A stretch of 64,000 nt of DNA, taken from contig NZ_JAFKOJ010000005.1 of NCBI RefSeq assembly GCF_017303275.1, forward strand, positions 62,001 to 126,000, in the 5' to 3' direction. Below the pieces are notes generated by a model. It searched no databases. It saw nothing but the letters and a program-made list of their open reading frames with translations, and was not told the origin of the DNA. Of the stretch, positions 34,696-44,006 are shown piece after piece (position 1 is the stretch's first letter; each line of letters starts with the position of its first letter). This stretch comes from Bacillus sp. NTK034. GTDB lineage: Bacteria; Bacillota; Bacilli; Bacillales; Cytobacillaceae. The translations under genes and the position numbers were made by a program.

Positions 34696-35313
34696 TTAGT
34701 AGGCAAAATTGTGACTGCCGATTTGTTTAATGACTGTTCTAGTAAATATCCATTGATCTTTAGCTGTGTAAGGATTGTAATAATAGACTGCACCGCCAGT
34801 AGGATCCCATCCATCAAAAGCATCTCTTACTGCCTGATAAGCTTCAGCATCGGGCTGCAGCCAGTACTGACCGTCATTCACAGCTGTAATGGCATTCTTT
34901 TGAAAAATAACATTGGAGAGAGTATCCGGGAATTCATTGGACTCCATACGATTAAGAACGACAGCCGCCACTGCCACTTGGCCTTCATAGCTTTCCCCGC
35001 GCGCTTCCCCATAAACCACATGAGCCAGCATGTCCACATTCCTAAGCATTTCTGCCGTGTTAACTCCCACAATGCCATCAGCTGCTAAACCAAAATCATA
35101 TTGAAAGTTTCTTACTGCATTCTCTGTTACCGTTCCATAATACCCTGTATTGTCTGTATTAAAATAACCAAGCTTTTGTAATGCTGATTGAATATATGTA
35201 ACTTCCGGACCTTCAGAGCCATTCTTTAGAACAGCGGCATCTGCTTTGGGCTGGCTGAAGCTCAGCACAAATACCATTGCGGCAGCTGCCGCAATCCACT
35301 TTATGTAATTCAT
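34696..35313 (-). CDS. SleB/CwlJ-family cell wall hydrolase
   Basis: Secreted hydrolase of 205 residues: signal peptide (about 1-27), peptidoglycan-binding domain 1 (about 30-90; NGSEGPEVTYIQSALQKLGY), Hydrolase_2/SleB catalytic domain (about 95-205) with the catalytic Glu in VVYGEARGE and AVAAVVLNRM. This is the layout of SleB, the spore cortex lytic transglycosylase, but shorter and with a different spacing, so it could also act on vegetative wall, like YkvT. ATG 35313 follows GAGGAG. It forms a transcription unit of its own, with a 170-base leader. Confidence 0.88.
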   Translation of the reverse strand: MNYIKWIAAAAAMVFVLSFSQPKADAAVLKNGSEGPEVTYIQSALQKLGYFNTDNTGYYGTVTENAVRNFQYDFGLAADGIVGVNTAEMLRNVDMLAHVVYGEARGESYEGQVAVAAVVLNRMESNEFPDTLSNVIFQKNAITAVNDGQYWLQPDAEAYQAVRDAFDGWDPTGGAVYYYNPYTAKDQWIFTRTVIKQIGSHNFAY

Positions 35314-35510
35314 TTGAACACTCCTCTTTATGTATTATTTTAGTGCCAGGCTGCCCTCCTTTTGATAAGGTAATATGTTCCCCTTTGCTTGTTTCCCTAG
35401 ATGGTCCGTTAGAAAACTCGGTCAAATGGTTTATTTTCTCAGATGGGACTAAGGGACATTTGGAGGTCCCTTCTTGAATATTTCTTTCAATTGAAACTCA
35501 CTTTTTGGAA
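35314..35510. other. Leader/intergenic region before the SleB-like gene
   Basis: On the minus strand this contains GGGACCTCCAAATGTCCC (a short hairpin) and an AGGGAAACAAGC...GGGGAAC stretch. It does not fit a c-di-AMP (ydaO), SAM or other riboswitch that I know. An unknown leader structure is possible. Confidence 0.35.
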
Positions 35511-35514
35511 AAGG

Positions 35515-35540
35515 AAAAAACCGCTCTCTATAGAGAACGG
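35515..35540 (-). terminator. Terminator of the chemoreceptor gene at 35549
   Basis: CCGTTCTCTATAGAGAGCGG hairpin (one mismatch) followed by six T on the minus strand, 8 bases past the stop. Confidence 0.88.
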
Positions 35541-35548
35541 CTCACATT

Positions 35549-37285
35549 TTATATTTTAAACTTTTCCACCGACTGTTCCAGCTGTTTAGAAAGACTGCTC
35601 AGCTGAACGGTCAGCTCTGATATCTTTTCTACCGCATCCTCCTGCTGGTCTGTTGAGGCTGCGACCTGGCGGGAAATTTGCGCTGTGTCTTTAGATAGAC
35701 CCGCAAATTCATCAATGGATGCAGAAATCTCTTCTGACCCGGCTGAGAGCTCTTCTGTTACAGCAGAAACCTCCTGAATTTCCCCAGTAACTCCTTCAAC
35801 CGCATGCAGGATCTGATTGAATTTCTCGCCGGCACTATTGACCAGTACAGTGCCTTCTTCCACTTTACCTGAGCTCGCATGCATATTTCCGACTGCCTGT
35901 TCAATGGATAATCTGAAGTAATTTAACTTTTCGGCAATTTGTCCAGCAGATGCTTTGGAGCCCTCTGCCAGCTTTTTAACCTCCTGGGATACAACGGCAA
36001 AGCCTTTGCCATGTTCGCCTGCCCGCGCTGCTTCAATGGCTGCGTTTAGCGCAAGCAGATTGGTTTGCTCCGCTATGCCTGAAATCAGGTTCACAATACC
36101 CTCAATTTCAATTGCCTGAGTTCCCAGTTCTTCGATGAATACGGAAGATTCATTTACAATCTTTTTAATCTCATTGATCTGCCGGATGATGGATTGGATT
36201 TCATCAAATCCTTCTTTTACCTGCTGTGAAACTGTATTGGATTGTTCGCTCACATCTGTCGAAGCTTCCGCGATACGCTGTATGCCTATGGCCATTTCTT
36301 CTATTGCTTTTGCAGATTCCTCACTTCTGATCAGCTGTGTATCAGTAGCCCCTGCCACTTCCTGAATCCCTCTGACAATCAGGCTGCTTGCCTGGCTGAT
36401 TTCTTCCATCTTGTTTTCTATTTTACCCGAAGAAACCAGTAGTGCTTCTGAAGATGCTTTTATATCTTCAACCATCACTTTTGTATGATGCGTCATCTTT
36501 TTGAATGACTCTGTAACTAGACCAATTTCGTCATTCCCTTTTACCTTAATGGAATTAGCCTTCTCTTCTGCTCCCCGGAGGTCTCCATCAGCCATCAATT
36601 GGGCTGCTGAACTGATATTCTGAAGCGGGTGCAGTCTTTTTTTGACGAACCAGGCCAGAATGGCAACAACTGCAAGGATTAACAGTATATTTATCACCAG
36701 GTTCATCGGCAGCACTTCCAGGAGTACTTGATCTGCAATGCTATTAACATTCTCTGCATTAATGTCGACACCCAATATCCCGATTACTTTTCCATCTGCT
36801 TTAATTGGTACAAACGCGGATAGATAGTCTCCATATTCCGGATCATGAACGATCGGTGAACTCGATGCTTTCCCATCCAGAACAGGAGAAATATCTTCAT
36901 ATGTTGCAGCAGTTGTCGGTGTTTTAATGTCTGCAGCAATATCGGAGTCATTCGGCAGGCCATCCACCATGATAAAGAGTTCTTTCTTCTCGGAGTCAGC
37001 CATTAAAGTATAAACGTAGAACGCACCCGTTTTCTCCCGAAAATCATTCAGCTGTTCCCTAAGGTCCCAATAAGCCTCAGTCTGTTCGGGATTCTTCAAA
37101 AAATCCTCATACTTCTCTGTTTCCATTTTTGAAGCTATATTGTCTGCAATGCTTAGACTAAAATTTTCAATAGACGACTCTACTGAATTTTTCGTACTTA
37201 AGTAGAGCATAGCAATATTCCCGAGTAAAACAATTGCCATTCCAATAGCCATAACCATTGCAATTCTAGTGCTGAGTTTTTTCAT
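35549..37285 (-). CDS. Methyl-accepting chemotaxis protein with Cache-like sensor
   Basis: Receptor of about 578 residues: TM1 about 8-28, extracellular region about 30-188 with Cache-like [26 protein letters not shown]2 about 190-212, HAMP, then the signalling domain with [20 protein letters not shown] near 415. The ATG at 37285 is preceded by CGGAGTG; an in-frame GTG inside that site is unlikely to be the start. A 15-base palindrome TTTAACCCGGTTAAA (37330-37344) lies upstream and could be an operator, or part of the promoter. Ligand unknown. Confidence 0.92.
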   Translation of the reverse strand: MKKLSTRIAMVMAIGMAIVLLGNIAMLYLSTKNSVESSIENFSLSIADNIASKMETEKYEDFLKNPEQTEAYWDLREQLNDFREKTGAFYVYTLMADSEKKELFIMVDGLPNDSDIAADIKTPTTAATYEDISPVLDGKASSSPIVHDPEYGDYLSAFVPIKADGKVIGILGVDINAENVNSIADQVLLEVLPMNLVINILLILAVVAILAWFVKKRLHPLQNISSAAQLMADGDLRGAEEKANSIKVKGNDEIGLVTESFKKMTHHTKVMVEDIKASSEALLVSSGKIENKMEEISQASSLIVRGIQEVAGATDTQLIRSEESAKAIEEMAIGIQRIAEASTDVSEQSNTVSQQVKEGFDEIQSIIRQINEIKKIVNESSVFIEELGTQAIEIEGIVNLISGIAEQTNLLALNAAIEAARAGEHGKGFAVVSQEVKKLAEGSKASAGQIAEKLNYFRLSIEQAVGNMHASSGKVEEGTVLVNSAGEKFNQILHAVEGVTGEIQEVSAVTEELSAGSEEISASIDEFAGLSKDTAQISRQVAASTDQQEDAVEKISELTVQLSSLSKQLEQSVEKFKI

Positions 37286-37407
37286 ATATTTCACTCCGTT
37301 AGTAAATATTTCTTATTTGGATTATAACTTTTAACCCGGTTAAATAGCACTAGAAAAATCAGGAAATACACAAAAATACTGAAACCATTTTGGCTCCAGC
37401 ATCTCTA

Positions 37408-38601
37408 TCAATCTATAATCATTTCCAAAAAACTCTCGCCTTCCTCAGTGGCAGGCAGTCCAAAAAACTCGCTAAATGTCGCTCCAACGTCAGCCATCGA
37501 ATGGCGCTTCCCTATGTTAACCGGATTTACCCGCTTCCCGGCAGCAAGTATTGGAACGTATTCCCTCGTATGGTTGGAATGGCCGATGGTCGGGTCGTTG
37601 CCATGGTCGGCCATAATAATTATTAGATCTTCCTCTGCCATCTTGGGCAGGAATTCTGTGAGCCACTGGTCCGTTGTATTCAGCAGTCTGGCATACCATT
37701 CGGCATCCTCAGCATGTCCTGCCAGGTCTGTTTCCTGCACATTTACCAGAAATGCGGCATCCTCCTTTTCTTCCAAATAAGACTTCTCTAAAACTCGTAA
37801 AACTTTTTCGGTATCCACAATGGGATCTGCAGGCCCTTCACCATGCAAAACATCTGCCGTTTTGCCAATCCGATGTACTTTGAGGCCATGTCTGGCTGCT
37901 ATCATCGGAAATTGTCCGTCTATGTTTACACCGTAGCCCATGTGATAGACTTCATAGCCTTTGCCGTATACCTGCGCCTTCGGGGCATCTACTCCCCACT
38001 GGCCGGGATTTTTTTCATGGACAACTGACAGGATATGCTCAATGGTTGTATAGGGTCCTCCAAATGCAATGACCCGGCTGGTGTCGACATTCTGGCGGAC
38101 AATTTTTCCGACTTCCTTTAATTCCTTGAAAGGCATTCTATTAAAATCAGCGGTTAAATTGATGATGTTTCCCAGTGAGGACTCAAGATTATCCCCGATG
38201 ACACAGGCGCCGTTTACTAATAGCACTGGACGGTCTTTCCATGGGTATTCAACCCCGTAGCCCGCTTCTGTTAATGCCTGCGCCAGGTCTCGATGAATAT
38301 CTTTCATCAGCCTTTTATTTGAGCGCTTCGGGCAGCTTCCGGCAATTTCCTGATGCCCGAGGTACGTATCTGCCCCGTGATGGGCAAGTGCCGAGAAGCC
38401 GTAAGCATTGGCAGGGGCAGCCTTGCCATCAACAAGCGTTCCCAGCCCAAGGCTATATAGAGTTGGTATGTTTAAAAAATCCACCGATTCCCGGATATGT
38501 TTATAGGTATTGGCACTGCAGTCAGAAGGGCTGAACTCTCCGCAATCCTCCATTGCGCCGATGCCAAAGCTGTCAATCACCAGCAGAATTGCTTTTGCCA
38601 T
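37408..38601 (-). CDS. yhfW: YhfW: phosphopentomutase-like metalloenzyme
   Basis: Alkaline-phosphatase-superfamily mutase of about 397 residues, related to DeoB. Metal-binding motifs: VIDSFGIGAM at the N-terminus, GADTYLGHQEIAGS in the position of the phosphorylated Thr, and VNVQETDLAGHAEDAEWYA plus ADHGNDPTIGHSNHTREYVP at the C-terminus. It is the last gene of a yhf-type operon rather than of a nucleoside operon, which separates it from true deoB. The ATG at 38601 is 2 bases after the yhfX stop, and GGAAG gives its ribosome binding site. The E. coli counterpart YhfW has no settled function to my knowledge. Confidence 0.88.
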   Translation of the reverse strand: MAKAILLVIDSFGIGAMEDCGEFSPSDCSANTYKHIRESVDFLNIPTLYSLGLGTLVDGKAAPANAYGFSALAHHGADTYLGHQEIAGSCPKRSNKRLMKDIHRDLAQALTEAGYGVEYPWKDRPVLLVNGACVIGDNLESSLGNIINLTADFNRMPFKELKEVGKIVRQNVDTSRVIAFGGPYTTIEHILSVVHEKNPGQWGVDAPKAQVYGKGYEVYHMGYGVNIDGQFPMIAARHGLKVHRIGKTADVLHGEGPADPIVDTEKVLRVLEKSYLEEKEDAAFLVNVQETDLAGHAEDAEWYARLLNTTDQWLTEFLPKMAEEDLIIIMADHGNDPTIGHSNHTREYVPILAAGKRVNPVNIGKRHSMADVGATFSEFFGLPATEEGESFLEMIID

Positions 38602-38603
38602 CC

Positions 38604-39764
38604 TTACCACTTCCTTTCAAAGTGAACCAGTTCCGGCTTTCCACTTTGAATTCCTTTTACCAGGGCAATATGGGCCCTTGTGACGAACACCTGGGTACGG
38701 AAAGAGAAAACAGCTGTATCTCCTTCAGAAACCTGAAAGCCCTCCGGTTTCTCAATCGCACCATAGTAATCAATCGCTTCAGGAGCCGGTTCGAATGCTT
38801 TTACATACTGGTTCAATACTTCTTTTTCATCGCTTCCAACCAGGCAACCGGTTAAATGGGAGCGTCCGTAATAGCCGCCGCCAATGACGTAATAATGCTC
38901 GTGATCCTGGTGGGACACTTCCGTTACATATACAATGGCCGGTTTCTCGGGGAGATCCCGGTAAGCATGCAGCGGGGTTGTTCCGGTGAGGGCATGTCCC
39001 GGCTCCCCATGTGTCACGCCCTGTTCTGCCAGGAACGGAATGGTTTCACAGCTGGTCGCACTTGGACCGTTTACCTGTTTGACTGTTATGCCCTTTTTCT
39101 CCAGAACCTCTTTTGCCTTTAAAAGGGTTTTAAAGTTAGGAGTTGGCTCCATGCTTCTCCTTTCCTTTGATAGCTGAAAGTTCGGGAAGGTTGTGACACC
39201 TGCTATGTTAATCCCTGGAAGCTCGGCCAGTTGGAGAAGCTCTTCATCCAGCTTTTCCAATTGAAAACCACCCTGCTGACCGGGATAAATCATATCGCCT
39301 TCTGCATACACCCTGAGAAGTACATTCTGTACCATTCCTGATTGAACAGCCGCCTCAGAAAGCTGTCTGGCACGTTCAAGGGAAAATAAGGTAATGACTT
39401 CCGGATTCCACGATAGCACTTCCGGCCACTGATTTTTCCCCGGCTGTACCAGATGGCCGACATTTCCGATTTTAACTCCGCCTTCTGCCAATGTTTTGGC
39501 TTCGTCGAATTCAACAGCCACTGCCTTTTCGATGCCGTGCTCTGCAATAAGCTGACCTATAAAAGGAAGCCTCCCAAGCTGCTTGCTCATGAAATAAAGC
39601 GTAAAGTCATGATTTTTCGCCGTTTTTGCCAGTGCTTCTACATTTTCTCCGAGTATATCGAGGTCAATCACGTACGTATTCGGGGGTATTTGCCCGCTTT
39701 GATGCAAGATGACACCTGATTGAATCAGCTTAGGATTTCTGCGCTTTGTTACATCTAAAAACAT
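38604..39764 (-). CDS. yhfX: YhfX: PLP-binding alanine-racemase-like protein
   Basis: 386 residues with a fold-type III PLP barrel (alanine racemase N-terminal type). The start is TKRRNPKLIQSGVILHQSGQIPPNTYVIDLDIL; the PLP Lys is probably in LYFMSKQLGRLPFIG (position of the racemase KANAYG lysine). Late segments EPGHALTGTTPLHA and GGGYYGRSHLTG are typical of YhfX. Related proteins include amino acid racemases and D-threonine aldolase-like enzymes. ATG 39764 follows AAAGGGGG. It lies 27 bases after yhfS and is coupled with yhfW. Confidence 0.88.
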   Translation of the reverse strand: MFLDVTKRRNPKLIQSGVILHQSGQIPPNTYVIDLDILGENVEALAKTAKNHDFTLYFMSKQLGRLPFIGQLIAEHGIEKAVAVEFDEAKTLAEGGVKIGNVGHLVQPGKNQWPEVLSWNPEVITLFSLERARQLSEAAVQSGMVQNVLLRVYAEGDMIYPGQQGGFQLEKLDEELLQLAELPGINIAGVTTFPNFQLSKERRSMEPTPNFKTLLKAKEVLEKKGITVKQVNGPSATSCETIPFLAEQGVTHGEPGHALTGTTPLHAYRDLPEKPAIVYVTEVSHQDHEHYYVIGGGYYGRSHLTGCLVGSDEKEVLNQYVKAFEPAPEAIDYYGAIEKPEGFQVSEGDTAVFSFRTQVFVTRAHIALVKGIQSGKPELVHFERKW

Positions 39765-39791
39765 TGAAGTTTCCCCCTTTATTTACGGGTA

Positions 39792-40934
39792 TCAACGATG
39801 GTGCACTTCTTTTGCAAGAGGTATCACTTTTTCCAGAATGCCGATGATCGTGTCCGCTCCTGATTTCATCGGATTGATGCGCAGTCCATATTCCTTCAGC
39901 TCGGGCTGTGCTTCCAAAAAGCTGCCGGAAACGCGGTAAATCATCGGGATAATTTCATATTTTGATTCCGCCCCAACCGGATGGGTGGCCGCTCCATGCT
40001 CGTCACTGATGCTGATCACACTTTGGGCAATCGGATCTTCCAGCTCTACAATGACATTTTTGGATTGGGCATTCGTCATATAGGCGGCGCGAATTCCGTT
40101 CACAGCGCCTTCATTCAGACGGCGGCAGAGCTCTTCCACCTGCTCGTTTTGAATAGCCAGCGATACAGGTGCAAAGGTCATCATTCTTAAAAGCTCCATG
40201 GCTTCATAGCCCTGAACCTGGCCTCCGCCCGAGTAGTTATAGTGATGCACCCGTTCGATGGCGTCTTTTTTGCCGGCAATGACCGCAATCCCTTCCGGCC
40301 CGAGAAGCTTGAACCCGGAAAAGGTTGAATAATCCGCTCCTAATTCCACGCCAATTCCCTTTGTCTTCAATGCGCAATAATTGTCATCCACTACGATTGG
40401 AAGATCCGGGCGTTCTTCCTTCACGGCTTTGATGACTTCGGCCAATTGATAGTGATCTGTCGGCTGCTGACGGGCATGCTGAATGTAGAATACTTTAGGA
40501 TTTTGATTAGTTCTGATGGCCGTTCTGATTTCCTCAAGATGGTTGTAATCTGCCTGGACTGTTTTAATGCCCAATATCCTTAACGTTTCCTTTGTCGTCG
40601 TATAAACAGGTGCCGTGTGAATGAACATTTCATCTCCAGGAGTCAGAAGCATGCTTAGAATATTGCGGATTGCACCTGTTCCGGCTCCCCTGACAAGGGC
40701 ACAGTCTTCTGTTTCAAAGAAATCCGCCAGAACTCTTTCCACAAGATACGTCTGTTCCGGGCGCTTATATTTCGGAGAAACACCAAGGTCTCCCATCGAA
40801 AGAAATTGCTTGCCCTTGAAATAGCGGCTCATTCTGTCTACCAGTTTAAATTGTTTTTCCTGTGCTTCCTGTATGGATAAGCTTGGCAAAACTGAATTTG
40901 CATACTTTAATTCAGCTCGGTTGTATGTGGACAC
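39792..40934 (-). CDS. yhfS: YhfS: PLP-dependent aminotransferase-fold enzyme
   Basis: Fold-type I PLP enzyme of 380 residues, similar to E. coli YhfS. Visible features: GAGTGAIRNILSMLLTPGDE (cofactor phosphate region), IVVDDNYCALK (PLP-Asp) and STFSGFKLLGPEGIAVI with the Schiff-base Lys. Likely reactions are a C-S or C-C lyase or an aminotransferase step; sequence alone cannot choose. The GTG at 40934 overlaps the php stop by one base, so translation is coupled. Confidence 0.87.
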   Translation of the reverse strand: MSTYNRAELKYANSVLPSLSIQEAQEKQFKLVDRMSRYFKGKQFLSMGDLGVSPKYKRPEQTYLVERVLADFFETEDCALVRGAGTGAIRNILSMLLTPGDEMFIHTAPVYTTTKETLRILGIKTVQADYNHLEEIRTAIRTNQNPKVFYIQHARQQPTDHYQLAEVIKAVKEERPDLPIVVDDNYCALKTKGIGVELGADYSTFSGFKLLGPEGIAVIAGKKDAIERVHHYNYSGGGQVQGYEAMELLRMMTFAPVSLAIQNEQVEELCRRLNEGAVNGIRAAYMTNAQSKNVIVELEDPIAQSVISISDEHGAATHPVGAESKYEIIPMIYRVSGSFLEAQPELKEYGLRINPMKSGADTIIGILEKVIPLAKEVHHR

Positions 40935-41851
40935 TATGATCGCTCCCTTATTGAAAAAGCTCTGGATGGATTAACGGTCAGGAATTGATGAAGAACGCTA
41001 TCCGGAACTCCGGACTTCTTCAATTCTGGAATAAACGTCTCAAGCACAAGACCGTAGCCAGGGCCTCCGTGCTTCTTCCAATGCGATTTGCGGGTTAAGT
41101 CTGCTGAAAGAAGAATTTGCTTTTCAAGCCCGCGGTTTATGAAATCCAGGAGGAAAGCGGCTCTCTCTTCATCGGGACGGTAATTATTTTTTCCGATCGT
41201 ATCAAACGCGATATAGGCTCCTGTTTCCAAAACAGCCAGAACCTCGTCTTTATTCGGGTTGAGGTCCTGATGGCCGATGATGATCTGATCAGCCGGAAGT
41301 CCATACTTTGTCAGCAGCTGCACCTGTTCAAGCCCGAGTGTTCCGAGCGTTGTATGAGTGGTCACCGGAAGCCCGGTTTCGACACCGGCCATAGCGGCAC
41401 CAATTAGGAGCTCACGTTCGATTGGTTTCATTTCATTTTTGCTTGTGCCCACTTCCCCGATGACACCTGGGAGAATGCCCGTATCAGCAATCCCTTCCCT
41501 GGCTTCTTTGATAAAATGCTGTGCAAACTGCTCTGCTTTCCAGCCGTCGGCAAAATGGGGGATATAAGGATCTTTATAGAAGCCTGTACATGTAATAAGG
41601 TGAACCCCTGTTGCCTCGCTCAGCCTTTTTAAGGCAAGAGCATCCCGGCCCATACCGTCATTCGTCACTTCAACCATTGACCTTCCGCCGAGACAATAGA
41701 AATCCTCCAGTTCCTTACGCATGCCCTGTTCATCATCCAGAATCGTATCCGGATCTTTTTTTACTCGCGAAAGATCAATGGAGAGATGCTCGTGAGCCGA
41801 GCAAATCCCCAACTCTTCCGGAGCAATTTTTCCAAGTACGGTTTGTATCAT
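40934..41851 (-). CDS. php: Phosphotriesterase homology protein
   Basis: Amidohydrolase-superfamily (PTE) protein of 305 residues. Metal ligands: SAHEHLSIDLS (HxH), the Glu in GVIGEVGTSK taking the bridging position typical of Php/lactonase members, THTTLG, GHQDLN and the late Asp in LLSADLTRKS. The family includes lactonases and phosphoesterases; E. coli Php belongs to the yhf operon. ATG 41851, with a GGAG element 11 bases upstream. It sits between the yhfT permease and yhfS. Confidence 0.88.
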   Translation of the reverse strand: MIQTVLGKIAPEELGICSAHEHLSIDLSRVKKDPDTILDDEQGMRKELEDFYCLGGRSMVEVTNDGMGRDALALKRLSEATGVHLITCTGFYKDPYIPHFADGWKAEQFAQHFIKEAREGIADTGILPGVIGEVGTSKNEMKPIERELLIGAAMAGVETGLPVTTHTTLGTLGLEQVQLLTKYGLPADQIIIGHQDLNPNKDEVLAVLETGAYIAFDTIGKNNYRPDEERAAFLLDFINRGLEKQILLSADLTRKSHWKKHGGPGYGLVLETFIPELKKSGVPDSVLHQFLTVNPSRAFSIRERS

Positions 41852-41883
41852 GGCTGTTCGCTCCGTTCTCTTTATTTGTTTTT

Positions 41884-43176
41884 TTACTGAGGAATGTTCA
41901 TGATTCCAAGTGCAACCAGAATATTGGCAATGATTCCGACTGCAATGGCACCCACAGGGCCGACCGCAATGCGGACAATCGGGCGTCCTGCCGCTTCATT
42001 CAGCAAATAGAAGCCGGCAATGAAGAAGAAGCCGAACCCTGGTGCAATCGCATTGGCAGCGTTCGCCCCGCCGATTAATAGGGCTACTTCCAGAAGCTTG
42101 GTCATCGCACTGCGGATATTTTCTCCGGAATTACGGACACCGGGATATTTATCAAGGAATCTCGCAATTGAGCTTAATAGCATAACTTCAATGAAAATAA
42201 TAATGACACCGCCGATTAAGGCTACCCAAACATTCGGGGAGAAAAATCCAACGACGAAGATGAGTGTAAATCCGACCGGGCTGTATACACCTGTTGCGAT
42301 CGCTGTACTGGCGACAAGCGGAATAAAACCGAGCGCACGGGCAGCCGCAGCAATTCCGGCATCTGTTGCTTTGCCTTCCGCTAATAGATTAAGAGAAATC
42401 GGATCTCCTGCCATGATCCATAGATTTGTAGCAGCAGCAATAAGACCGCCAATAATCATAAAGAACACAACATTTTTTCTGATTTTAGCCACTTTGTCAC
42501 TGAATACTGCGGCAAGGTCGATGGAAGAGCCCTCTTCTGCCTTTTCCTTCATGGCAAATACAAGAAGGAAGATCATTCCTGTAATAAGGGCCATTCCTTC
42601 CTGGTTCAGTGTTACCGTCGTTCCTGAAATCGTAAGGACTTCGCTTTCATTCAGCCAGACAGCGAGCTGTCGGATCAATGCGGAAACGATAAACGTTATG
42701 ACCCCTTTTTTAACGCTGAACTGCAAAGCAACCGCAAGCGCCGGGAATGCCATAAATGTTACGACAACCGGTGTTCCAACCGCTCCCATTGCTTCAAGGA
42801 AATTAAGCGGCAGATAATCGAACAGCTTCACAAATCCTTCGAGTCCGATTAACAGTCCTGCTCCATAAGCACCGCCAATCACTGCCGCAAGCGGGGTTCC
42901 CCATTTATTTTTCGGAGTCAGCAAACCGATAATATCTGTTCCCAGCAGGATACTGTGAACGAGGATAATACTGGCCGAGAGTGTAAAAGGTATTCCAAAT
43001 CCGATTACAAGACCGAAACTCATCGCAAAGGCAGTGAAGGCAAGATCCCGTCTCGTCATCCGTCCCTCCACGTGTTCGGAGACAATTGGACGAAGCCCAT
43101 CATTGAAAACCGCAATGTTCATATTGGCCAAAACAGCAGCAACGGCACCAATCAGGATAATTAATGTCATTTCCAT
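41884..43176 (-). CDS. yhfT: YhfT: multi-pass membrane transporter
   Basis: 430 residues, about 11-12 hydrophobic segments, starting MEMTLIILIGAVAAVLANMNIAVFNDGLRP as in E. coli YhfT. Loops with conserved small residues (GGAYGAGLLIG, TAIATGVYSPVG) suggest a permease, probably the import route for the yhf substrate. GAGGGGG precedes the ATG. It follows yhfU by 27 bases. Substrate unknown. Confidence 0.87.
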   Translation of the reverse strand: MEMTLIILIGAVAAVLANMNIAVFNDGLRPIVSEHVEGRMTRRDLAFTAFAMSFGLVIGFGIPFTLSASIILVHSILLGTDIIGLLTPKNKWGTPLAAVIGGAYGAGLLIGLEGFVKLFDYLPLNFLEAMGAVGTPVVVTFMAFPALAVALQFSVKKGVITFIVSALIRQLAVWLNESEVLTISGTTVTLNQEGMALITGMIFLLVFAMKEKAEEGSSIDLAAVFSDKVAKIRKNVVFFMIIGGLIAAATNLWIMAGDPISLNLLAEGKATDAGIAAAARALGFIPLVASTAIATGVYSPVGFTLIFVVGFFSPNVWVALIGGVIIIFIEVMLLSSIARFLDKYPGVRNSGENIRSAMTKLLEVALLIGGANAANAIAPGFGFFFIAGFYLLNEAAGRPIVRIAVGPVGAIAVGIIANILVALGIMNIPQ

Positions 43177-43203
43177 TTCTATTTCCCCCTCAATTAAAAT
43201 GGA

Positions 43204-43563
43204 TTAGCTTTTATTCTTTAAAGCTTTGATAATCATAGGCACTGCAGTCTCTTTATGATCAGCTGTAAATCCAAAAGCTTTCTTCCCTTCGCTGACAGCG
43301 GTTACAATTTTCTCTTCAACAGGCTTTTTTCCCGGCATGGAGACAGTCTCGCAATTTGGCTTGCCGAGAAGCGCAATCGCCATGGCTAAAGCTCCGCCGC
43401 CTCCTGTGTGGCAGGCACCGACATAATAATCTGCCTGTCCTGTCTTAACGGCCATCGCTGCTTCCAGATCTGACTTGACCATCGTCGTTATGCTGCTGTC
43501 AATCTCTTATATTAAGCCCTCAATCTCTTTTTTATCCACCTGACCGCCAACTACAATTTTCAT
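43204..43563 (-). pseudogene. yhfU: YhfU (DUF2620) interrupted by an in-frame TAA
   Basis: From ATG 43563 (AGGAGG upstream, 1-base gap from the PRD gene) the frame reads MKIVVGGQVDKKEIEGLI, then TAA at 43507-43509, then continues without frameshift as EIDSSITTMVKSDLEAAMAV to the normal end at 43204. The full frame is about 119 residues, the usual DUF2620 length, and both sides align with E. coli YhfU (117 residues; DMEAAMKVKSGQLDYYIGAC compared with DLEAAMAVKTGQADYYVGAC here). A single C-to-T change of a CAA Gln codon would explain the stop. A shortened product could restart at ATG 43482, but no ribosome binding site precedes it. Nonsense mutation, sequencing error or programmed read-through are alternatives. 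Confidence 0.85.
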
Positions 43564-43564
43564 C

Positions 43565-43939
43565 TTAATTTCCTCCTTTGTTGATTTGCAGTACATTAGT
43601 GTAATGTATGAGCAGAAAATCGATTTCCTCTTGGGGGAGCTGATTCTTCCATTGCTGCTGTACAAAATCGATTTCCTTCATTGCTATGGATGCTTCCGGT
43701 GACTGTTTAACTTCATCCAGCAAGGCAGGATGGGGAGCCTCGACCTGTTCACCCTTTTCAATTCTCGCCAGCGCTGTCGGCAAATGGGTGAAAAGCATTT
43801 CAGCTCCATCTATGTCATCTTTTTTCAAGTGTGACTGTAATTGCATAAATGCTAACGTGCTTATATCAGCTGCTTTGGTACTGACAACAGATGAAGCTAA
43901 AAGAATGTCCATTCTTTCTTTCAATTGATTTAAATCCAT
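43565..43939 (-). CDS. yhfY: YhfY-like PRD-domain protein
   Basis: Free-standing PRD-type helical domain of 124 residues, no HTH. It carries a conserved His near residue 50 (LFTHLPTALARIEKGEQVEAPHP) and ends with EEIDFLLIHYTNVLQINKGGN, typical of PRDs. It matches E. coli YhfY in size and operon position. In PTS regulators this domain is phosphorylated on His; no PTS gene is nearby, so it may act by binding YhfZ or a metabolite. ATG 43939 follows GGAGG. A YhfZ-type operator candidate lies just upstream. Confidence 0.8.
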   Translation of the reverse strand: MDLNQLKERMDILLASSVVSTKAADISTLAFMQLQSHLKKDDIDGAEMLFTHLPTALARIEKGEQVEAPHPALLDEVKQSPEASIAMKEIDFVQQQWKNQLPQEEIDFLLIHYTNVLQINKGGN

Positions 43940-43955
43940 ATTTAAATCCCTCCAG

Positions 43956-43975
43956 AATACAGTATTTAGTATATT
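43956..43975. promoter_or_regulatory. Second candidate YhfZ operator
   Basis: AATACAGTATTTAGTATATT, an imperfect 20-base palindrome sharing the AATATAC and CTGTAT words with the site at 44966-44987. It lies between yhfZ and yhfY. Confidence 0.42.
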
Positions 43976-44006
43976 AGTGCTGATAAGAAACTAGAACTTC
44001 AGTTTC

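Noticed and set aside
35314-35510. c-di-AMP (ydaO) riboswitch before a wall hydrolase gene
   Set aside because: The expected conserved segments are not present on the minus strand.
37408-38601. Phosphopentomutase deoB for nucleoside breakdown
   Set aside because: No deoC, pdp or nucleoside permease nearby; the gene is embedded in the yhf set and matches YhfW by context.
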